Below are positions 57,690 through 64,000 of a stretch of 64,000 bases of DNA, piece after piece; positions within the stretch are counted from its first letter, which is position 1, and the number at the start of each line of letters is the position of its first letter. The translations under genes and the position numbers were made by a program. Source of the stretch: Rhodobacter sp. (GTDB taxonomy: Bacteria > Pseudomonadota > Alphaproteobacteria > Rhodobacterales > Rhodobacteraceae); the NCBI GenBank assembly GCA_027487575.1, contig JAIYDJ010000059.1, positions 1 to 64,000 of the forward strand. Direction: 5' to 3'. Below the pieces are notes generated by a model. That model ran no database searches, was not told where the DNA came from, and saw only the letters and a program-made list of their open reading frames with translations.

Positions 57690-59300
57690 CTACGCCGGTT
57701 CCTCGTCCTGCAGGCAGGTCCGGCACAGATCACCCAGCAGGGCGGGCAGCGTGTCGAACCCGTAGGTGGTTTCGATCCGCTCCAGCGGCGTATGGTAATC
57801 GCGGCCCCAGGGGCCGAGGTTGACCGTCGGCACCCGGGCCAGACTGTGGTCATTCAGACCGATGCAACCCCGCCATGCCGGGGTTTCCTCTGCGATCCCG
57901 GCAAATCCGGTCGCCGCCTCGCGGAAAAAGCTCATGTCGGAAATCCCGGCAAAGAAGTCTGCGGTCTGCAGCGTGATGCCGTATCGTTGCGCTGCGGACG
58001 CGGTGAAACCAGCCATCCTGCTGCGCAAGGCGGGGTCGGCCAATTCGACCGCCAGATAGGGCATCGAGCCCAGACCCAGCACCACCGCAGGCCCGGCGCG
58101 CCCCGATGCCTGCCAGACGGCGGCGGTCAACGCGTGGCAGATGTCCGGCAGGCTTTGACCCGCACGCTGCCGTGCCCGCGCATCCGCATCAAGACGTGCG
58201 GCAAGGCCGGAGTCGGCCGCCAGCGTCTGGGCAAGAAGCTGGCTGTATCGCAGGATGGGCACTTCGGGGGGTGCCGGAAACGGCTGACCGGACCGCCCCG
58301 CCCTGTCGGCCAGATCGGCAAGGCAGGTATCGACCGCCTCGCGCACAAGGCGCGCCACAAGGTCCAGAACGGCAGACGGCGCCCGGCGGGTGTTCAGAAC
58401 GCTCCACGTCGCAAAGGCGGTGCCGGGGGTGGTCACGTCATACCCCGCCTTGCCATCGCGCAGCGACAGCAGGCTGACAGGCGTTCCGGGATCATGCGCA
58501 GACCCGTCGGTCAATTCGGGTGCCCATTCCAGCCGCGCGGCAATGGCCCCCGCCAGCACCGCAGCATTCACCCCGCGCAAGGGGAATCCGCTGTGCACCG
58601 GCACTCCGACGACAAAGGCCGTGGGCAGCACCTTGCCGACGCTGCCAAGCGCCATGATCCGCCCGGCGCTGCCATCCCCGTCATCGGCAATCGCATCAAG
58701 GTTGATCGCAAGCCGCAGATCAAGGCCCCGGTCCCGCGCTATCCCGGCCAGCGCCGCCGCCGCAGACCTTGCCCCAGCCGAGGCGTTTTCTTCATCCGGC
58801 ACGGCCAGGAACAGCAGGTTTCCCGTCGCTTCCGGATCGGCGGCAAACCCGGCCATGGCAGCCAGACCGGCGGCCAGACCCGCCTTCATGTCCAGAAGTC
58901 CCCGCCCGGGCAGATAGGTCCCCGACGCCAGATCGTCGCGCGCCCGCGCCTCTGCCGTGCCGGACGCCGCCCCCGCGACACGCCGCGCAAGCGCCGCAGC
59001 CAGTTCCAGGGGCCGGATGGCCAGCGGTTGCAGGTCGCCGTAATCCGCCGTGGTCACCGTGTCGTAATGGCCGGTCAGCAGCACGGCCGCCCGCCCGGAC
59101 CGCCGTATCAGCATCGCCACGCATTGCCGCGCGTCGCCGGGTGTCACGGGAAAACACCAGATTTCGGGCGTATCGCCAAAGCAGCCGAGGTCGCGCAGAT
59201 ACCCGGCCAACCAAGGCCCGAACGCCGCCTCATCGGGTGTTCCGGTCACGCTGGGCCGTTCGGTCAGGGCAATCGCGATGGCGCGGCAAAGGTCTTTCAT
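57690..59300 (-). CDS. M20-family peptidase (RocB-like)
   Basis: 536 aa; GHYDTV, LDMKAGLAAGL, M20 metallopeptidase features. Confidence 0.85.
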   Translation of the reverse strand: MKDLCRAIAIALTERPSVTGTPDEAAFGPWLAGYLRDLGCFGDTPEIWCFPVTPGDARQCVAMLIRRSGRAAVLLTGHYDTVTTADYGDLQPLAIRPLELAAALARRVAGAASGTAEARARDDLASGTYLPGRGLLDMKAGLAAGLAAMAGFAADPEATGNLLFLAVPDEENASAGARSAAAALAGIARDRGLDLRLAINLDAIADDGDGSAGRIMALGSVGKVLPTAFVVGVPVHSGFPLRGVNAAVLAGAIAARLEWAPELTDGSAHDPGTPVSLLSLRDGKAGYDVTTPGTAFATWSVLNTRRAPSAVLDLVARLVREAVDTCLADLADRAGRSGQPFPAPPEVPILRYSQLLAQTLAADSGLAARLDADARARQRAGQSLPDICHALTAAVWQASGRAGPAVVLGLGSMPYLAVELADPALRSRMAGFTASAAQRYGITLQTADFFAGISDMSFFREAATGFAGIAEETPAWRGCIGLNDHSLARVPTVNLGPWGRDYHTPLERIETTYGFDTLPALLGDLCRTCLQDEEPA

Positions 59301-59743
59301 GGGGGTCGCGTTCCTTGTTGGGTCGTGGTGAGGTCGGGGCGGCAGACATGGCGGCAAGCCCGCAGCGCAGACCCGTTTGGCGGGCCCGCGGGCATCAAGA
59401 CTTGCCCGGTTCCGCCCGCGTTACAAGGCCGTCATCTCGACCCTGGCGCGTTCCCCGCCCAAGGACGCAAAGGCGCGCCGGCGGCAGGTCAGGACGTGAT
59501 CTGCTGATCCCGGTGCAAGGGTGCCATCACATGGGGCACCGGGAAAACCGCTTGCTGGCGGAAGCTGTGCAAGGGTGAGCGTCAAGGCCGTTGCGATACC
59601 CGGCCGGTCCGATGCAGGCTTTGGTGGTGCGGCCTCAGGACCCGGTCCGGCAAGGAAACGCTGCGGCCTCTATGCCCGCAGATTCTGGTTACCCGGCGAA
59701 CCCGTGTTGGCTTTTCTTCTTATAATACATCAGTGACAATCCG

Positions 59744-60571
59744 TTACGGCGCAAAGCTGATCGGCAGGCTGAAGCTCGATTCGGCCAGCCCGCGGGGGGC
59801 CTTGGGAAACCGCCCCGCCGCCCTGACCGCGCCAAGGGCTGCCCTGTCCAGCGCGGCCACCCCCGACGATTTCGTCACGGCGACCGAGGCGAGCCGACCG
59901 TCCGCGCCGACCACCAGACGCAGCGTGACCTTACCCGTGGCCCCGCCCGCATCGGCGGGATAGGATTTGCGCCGCTCGATCCGGGCGCGGATGGACGCGC
60001 CCCATTCGGCCTTGGCGGCAGCGGACCCGGCACCACTTTGGGCGGCGGCGGCCTGCCCGGACTGTCCCGCAGCGCCCTGCCCGCCAGCCCCGGCCGCCTG
60101 TTGCGCAGGCGCTGCGGGTTGCGGGGCGGGGCGGGGCTTTGCGCGTTCGGGCTTGGGCGCAGGTCTGGGTTCGGGTGCGGATTTGGCAGGTGCCTCCGGC
60201 GTCAGGGAGGGCGGATCGGGGATCGCGAGGTCCGCCGTGGGCGCGAAATCCGGTGGGGGGGACGGCAATGGCGCAACGGTGGCCACGGCGGTCTGCGCGG
60301 GCAATGCAAGCAGGGCGGGGGCGTCGGGCGGTGTGGTCTGTGGCGGCGGCGGCAAAGCGGACTGCGCGGCGGCTTGCGGCATCAGGTCCGGCGGGCGGTC
60401 CCATTCGGCCACAAGGTCCGCAAGCGCCGGGTCGGCTGCGGCCAGCGTCAGCGTCGCGCCCCCCCCGTCGCCCGCAGCTTGCGCGCCCTGCAGATGCGGG
60501 GCCACGGCGGCGAAGGCCGCAAGGTGCAGCGCCAGCGCCAGGGTTGCAGCGATGACCGGACCTGCGCGCAT
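59744..60571 (-). CDS. tonB: TonB-like energy transducer
   Basis: N-terminal TM, Pro/Ala-rich linker, C-terminal ARIERRKSYPADAGGATGKVTLRLVVGADGRL. Confidence 0.88.
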   Translation of the reverse strand: MRAGPVIAATLALALHLAAFAAVAPHLQGAQAAGDGGGATLTLAAADPALADLVAEWDRPPDLMPQAAAQSALPPPPQTTPPDAPALLALPAQTAVATVAPLPSPPPDFAPTADLAIPDPPSLTPEAPAKSAPEPRPAPKPERAKPRPAPQPAAPAQQAAGAGGQGAAGQSGQAAAAQSGAGSAAAKAEWGASIRARIERRKSYPADAGGATGKVTLRLVVGADGRLASVAVTKSSGVAALDRAALGAVRAAGRFPKAPRGLAESSFSLPISFAP

Positions 60572-60996
60572 CACCCCCCCGTCGCCACCATGTCCACCTG
60601 ACCGAACCCCATGCCGGCCAGCACGGGTAACAGCGCCGCCAGCCCCGGCCCCGGTGTACCCGCATCGGCGGAAAGCCGCAGCGCGGGCGGGTTCTGCAGG
60701 CAATCTGCGGTCGCGCAATGCGCCGCCCGCGCCACGGCCAGACGCGCCAGCGCCGCCTCGCCTGTCAGAGGCCGGTCCGCCACGAAGCCCGGCACGCCGT
60801 CGGGGGACACGAACAGGGTGAAGGTGGCATCCGAGGCACGCCGTTGAACGCTTTCGGGCGGTGTGACCGCAAAGGGCTGCGGCGTTTTCAGATGCGAGAC
60901 CATCATGAAGGCGATCACCAGAAAGAACACCACGTCGATCAGGGGCAACAGGGTTTCAAACCGCAACCGGGCGGGCGGATCGGGCAGACGGATCAT
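60571..60996 (-). CDS. ExbD-like biopolymer transport protein (second copy)
   Basis: LLPLIDVVFFLVIAFMMVSHLKT; ATGA couplings. Confidence 0.88.
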   Translation of the reverse strand: MIRLPDPPARLRFETLLPLIDVVFFLVIAFMMVSHLKTPQPFAVTPPESVQRRASDATFTLFVSPDGVPGFVADRPLTGEAALARLAVARAAHCATADCLQNPPALRLSADAGTPGPGLAALLPVLAGMGFGQVDMVATGG

Positions 60997-61370
60997 TGCA
61001 CCACCGACAGCCGGGTGATCCCCGCCGCCTGCAACCGGTCCATCACCGCCATCAGGTCCTGCGCGTCCGACCCTTCGGACAGCCGCAGAACCACCGGGTC
61101 CTGCGGGGATGCCATCAGCGGGACAAGTGCCTGCACCAGCTTTGTGTCAGGCACTGCTGATCCGTTCAGCAGAACCCCGCTGTCCGAGATGTCGATCAGA
61201 CGCGGCGGGCCCGACCAGACGCCCCCCGTCCCGGCCAGTTCCAGCGGCACCGCCTGTTCCGCCCCGAACCGCGACACCATCATGAAGAATACCAGAAGCA
61301 GGAACACCACGTCGATCATCGGCGTCAGGTTCATCCGGTGGCGCGGGCGGGGGGCGAGCTCGATCTTCAT
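60993..61370 (-). CDS. exbD: ExbD-like biopolymer transport protein
   Basis: MNLTPMIDVVFLLLVFFMMVSRF. Confidence 0.92.
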   Translation of the reverse strand: MKIELAPRPRHRMNLTPMIDVVFLLLVFFMMVSRFGAEQAVPLELAGTGGVWSGPPRLIDISDSGVLLNGSAVPDTKLVQALVPLMASPQDPVVLRLSEGSDAQDLMAVMDRLQAAGITRLSVVQ

Positions 61371-62041
61371 GGCAAGGGCGGGCGGGCGGCCAGAAAGACC
61401 CGGCCTGCGCCCTCCTCCATGTCATGGCGCAGGCGTTCCACCAGACCGTCGAACCAGGTCAAGGCGACCATCGCCGGAATGGCCACGCCCATGCCTGCCG
61501 CCGTGGTCAGCAGGGCTTCCCATATGCCGCCCGCAAGGGTGGCCGTGTCAGCGCGCACGCCGGCCGCCTCCAGCCCCTGAAACGCGGCAATCATGCCGGT
61601 CACGGTGCCCAGAAGGCCCAGAAGCGGCCCGACCGCCGCCGCCAGTTCCAGCCCGCGCAGACCGCTGCGCGCCTGCATCAGACCGGCCTTCGCCACCTGC
61701 AGCGTCGCGGCCTCGGCCTGCGCCGCCGTCAGCGCAGGGTCCTGCGCCGCAAGCATGGCCCGGGCCACGACCTGCGCCCGCAGGCTGCGCCGCGCCGCCA
61801 GCGCGGCCTGTGCCGCAGGGCGGTCGCCCGACTCCCACAAAATCAGGGCGCGGGCGGTCACGCGGCCCCCGGTGAAGCCGCCCAGGGCCGCCATCTGACC
61901 CAGCTTCCACAGGATCAGCGTCAGTGTGGCGACCGACAGGGCCACAATGGCCCACATTGCGGGGCCGCCCATCGCCATGAAGTCACCGATCTGCGTCAGC
62001 AGATCGGCCGGGGGGATCGCGGGGGGGGATATCGGGGTCAT
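61367..62041 (-). CDS. exbB: ExbB/MotA-TolQ family proton channel
   Basis: GPAMWAIVALSVATLTLILWKL...AAAVGPLLGLLGTVTGMIAAFQGLE. Confidence 0.93.
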   Translation of the reverse strand: MTPISPPAIPPADLLTQIGDFMAMGGPAMWAIVALSVATLTLILWKLGQMAALGGFTGGRVTARALILWESGDRPAAQAALAARRSLRAQVVARAMLAAQDPALTAAQAEAATLQVAKAGLMQARSGLRGLELAAAVGPLLGLLGTVTGMIAAFQGLEAAGVRADTATLAGGIWEALLTTAAGMGVAIPAMVALTWFDGLVERLRHDMEEGAGRVFLAARPPLP

Positions 62042-62101
62042 GCGCTGTGTTAGGACGGGCGCGCCGGGGGATCAAGTCACCGGGCGACGCACTGCCCCGC
62101 A

Positions 62102-63217
62102 TCAGCGCCCTGCCAGCGCCTCGGCCAGAAGAGCCTGGACCAGATCGGGGGGCACGTCTTCGGCCACGAAGGCCTCGCCGATGCCGCGCGCCAGGATGAA
62201 CCGCAACCGCCCGTCGACCACTTTCTTGTCCTGCCCCATCAGGGACAACAGCCCGGCGGCATCGGGCAGATCGCCCGGAATATCGGCCAGATCGGTCTTC
62301 AGCCCCATCGCCTTCAGATGGGCACGCACCCGGCCGGGCACCTCCTGCGCGCACAGGCCCAGCCGCTGGCTCAACTCGAAGGCCAGTGCGCAGCCGATGG
62401 CCACGCCTTCGCCATGCAGCAGCCTGTCGCCATAGCCCGTGGCCTTTTCCAGCGCGTGGCAGAAGGTGTGGCCAAGGTTCAACAGCGCGCGTTCGCCTTC
62501 TTCCGTCTCGTCGCGGGCCACGATCCCCGCCTTCATTTCGACCGACCGCGTCACCGCGTGCAGGCGCGCGGCGTGGTCGCCCGCCGCCAGGGCGGGGCCG
62601 CGCTGTTCAAGCCATTCGAAAAACCCGGCGTCGCCCAGCAGGCCGTATTTCACCACCTCGCCATAGCCCGCCAGAAAATCGCGGCGCGACATCGTGCCCA
62701 GAACATCGATGTCGGCCAGAACCAGCGAGGGCTGGTGGAAGGCGCCGATCAGGTTCTTGCCCTGGCCTGTGTTGATCCCGGTCTTGCCGCCGACCGAACT
62801 GTCGACCTGCGCCAGAAGCGTCGTCGGCATCTGCACGAATCGCACGCCGCGCCGCAGGACGGCCGCCGCGAACCCCACAAGGTCGCCCACCACGCCGCCC
62901 CCGAAGGCCAGCACCACGTCGCGCCGTTCGATCTTCTGTTCCAGCAGCCATTCGCTGCACCGGGCGAACTGCTGCCACCCCTTGGTGGATTCGCCGGGCG
63001 GCAGGGCAAGGGCGGTCAGCGTGATGCCCTGCGCCTCGAAACTGGCGCCCAGACGCAGCAGATGCAGCCCCGCCACGGTTTCATCGGTGATCACCGCAAT
63101 CTTCGGCCGTGCCAGCAGCGGGGCGATCAGCGCCCCTGCCCCGTCGATCAACCCCGAACCGATCCTGACCTCATAGCTGCGCGACCCGAGGTCGACCGGC
63201 ACCGTGTTGAAATCCAT
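62102..63217 (-). CDS. aroB: 3-dehydroquinate synthase
   Basis: GGGVVGDLVGFAAAVLRRGVRFVQMPTTLLAQVDSSVGGKTGIN signature. Confidence 0.97.
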   Translation of the reverse strand: MDFNTVPVDLGSRSYEVRIGSGLIDGAGALIAPLLARPKIAVITDETVAGLHLLRLGASFEAQGITLTALALPPGESTKGWQQFARCSEWLLEQKIERRDVVLAFGGGVVGDLVGFAAAVLRRGVRFVQMPTTLLAQVDSSVGGKTGINTGQGKNLIGAFHQPSLVLADIDVLGTMSRRDFLAGYGEVVKYGLLGDAGFFEWLEQRGPALAAGDHAARLHAVTRSVEMKAGIVARDETEEGERALLNLGHTFCHALEKATGYGDRLLHGEGVAIGCALAFELSQRLGLCAQEVPGRVRAHLKAMGLKTDLADIPGDLPDAAGLLSLMGQDKKVVDGRLRFILARGIGEAFVAEDVPPDLVQALLAEALAGR

Positions 63218-63218
63218 C

Positions 63219-63761
63219 CTAAACCCTTTCCAACACATCCGCCCGCAAGGCCAGCGTTTCCGCCACCCGCTGCGCCATCGCCTCCACACTCAGATCCACG
63301 ACCGAATCCACCGTGAGGTCGGCAAGGCTGTAGAAGGGCACCCGTCCCTCGTAAAGGCCGCGCAGGGTTTCGCGCGGATTTGCGGTGCGCAGCAGCGGGC
63401 GGGTGGATTTGTGGCGCACCCTTTGCCACAGAAGGTCCAGATCGGCCCGCAGCCAGACCGACACGCCGGACTCCTTGATCAGCGCGCGGTTGCGTTCGGA
63501 CAAAAACGCGCCCCCCCCGGTGGACAGGACCGAGGGCGCGGCGCGCAGCAGGCGGGCCAGCACCTCTGTCTCGCGGGCGCGAAAGAACGCCTCGCCGTGG
63601 TTTTCGAAGATTTCGGGAATGCTGCGGTCGGCGGCACGCACGATCTCTTCATCCGAATCAAGAAACGGCACGCCAAGCTGCCGGGCAAGCGCAGTGCCCA
63701 CGGCGGTCTTGCCTGCCCCCATCATGCCGACCATGACCACGGTCTTCTTCAACCGTTGCAT
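63219..63761 (-). CDS. aroK: Shikimate kinase
   Basis: VGMMGAGKTAVGTALARQLGVPFLDSDEEI; STGGGAF. Confidence 0.96.
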   Translation of the reverse strand: MQRLKKTVVMVGMMGAGKTAVGTALARQLGVPFLDSDEEIVRAADRSIPEIFENHGEAFFRARETEVLARLLRAAPSVLSTGGGAFLSERNRALIKESGVSVWLRADLDLLWQRVRHKSTRPLLRTANPRETLRGLYEGRVPFYSLADLTVDSVVDLSVEAMAQRVAETLALRADVLERV

Positions 63762-63895
63762 CGATTCCCCTGCAAACCTGCACAGCACCCGTCCGTGTCG
63801 CAAGGACGGCGGCGGTCACCTGCCGAACATGCGATCTTTCTTGCCTGAATGGCGTGAACTCGGCGCGATTGCCATATATATCTTCAATCGTGGGA

Positions 63896-63916
63896 CGGCC
63901 CGTTGCGTGCGGGCCG
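63896..63916. repeat. Perfect 7-bp stem hairpin upstream of the right-edge ORF
   Basis: CGGCCCG-TTGCGTG-CGGGCCG. Confidence 0.5.
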
Positions 63917-63962
63917 ACAGATACGACCGGGCCAACCGGCGGAATTGAAGGGCAAGGCGGGC

Positions 63963-64000
63963 ATGGTGCGGCTGATAAAGGCGGTTTTCGTTCTGAGCAT
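63963..64000 (+). CDS. Start of a possible CDS cut by the window end
   Basis: ATG GTG CGG CTG ATA AAG GCG GTT TTC GTT CTG (MVRLIKAVFVL...), hydrophobic; only 12 codons visible. Confidence 0.35.
   Translation, partial: MVRLIKAVFVLS

Noticed and set aside
59721-59726. TATAAT as a -10 promoter element reading into tonB antisense
   Set aside because: No -35-like hexamer at 16-18 bp; only an AT-rich patch
59733-59963. 76-aa plus ORF as the gene controlled by the riboswitch-like element
   Set aside because: It is antisense to the tonB C-terminal coding region and has no independent coding signal
1-64000. CRISPR arrays, integrases, IS ends, prophage genes, anti-phage systems
   Set aside because: None supported: no regularly spaced repeats and no recognisable transposase, integrase or defence-gene ORFs in the track

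Overview
This GC-rich window looks like an alphaproteobacterium of the Rhodobacter/Cereibacter type. I infer that from gene order and protein motifs; no search was run. Positions ~1-14.2 kb (minus strand) hold a flagellar export/basal-body block: fleT-like sigma-54 activator, fliE-F-G-H-I-J, fliK-L-M-N, fliO-P-Q-R, flhB, and two small unknown ORFs. Three sigma-54 (-24/-12) promoter matches with correct spacing sit 31-35 bp upstream of fleT, fliK and fliO. Positions 14.5-25.0 kb (plus strand) match the gene order of Rhodobacter sphaeroides cheOp3: an unknown 101-aa ORF, then cheA4 (no HPt), cheR, cheB, cheW, a ParA-like slp/ppfA, a soluble PAS-containing MCP (tlpT-like), cheY6-like, and a giant cheA3-like gene (HPt, long middle region, P5). 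Positions 26.0-35.2 kb (minus strand) hold a convergent second chemotaxis operon: STAS, cheY, cheA, cheW, membrane MCP, cheW, cheR, cheB, and a soluble, highly divergent MCP-like protein. From 35.5 kb onward the content is metabolic and transport: FGGY kinase with two FAD oxidoreductases, a DeoR regulator and a TRAP transporter; TetR/SDR/MFS; a MalT-like LuxR regulator, HDAC-family amidohydrolase and Liv-type ABC transporter; an orphan, N-truncated RbsC-type permease pair; an M20 RocB-like peptidase; TonB-ExbD-ExbD-ExbB; aroB-aroK. The best leads are the side-by-side membrane and cytoplasmic chemotaxis operons with the flagellar genes, the degenerate MCP-like terminal gene, the repeats in the fleT/cheOp3 divergent promoter, a riboswitch-like orphan element antisense to tonB, and the HDAC/ABC and FGGY/TRAP loci of unassigned substrate. 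No CRISPR arrays, tRNA/rRNA genes or intact mobile elements were seen.
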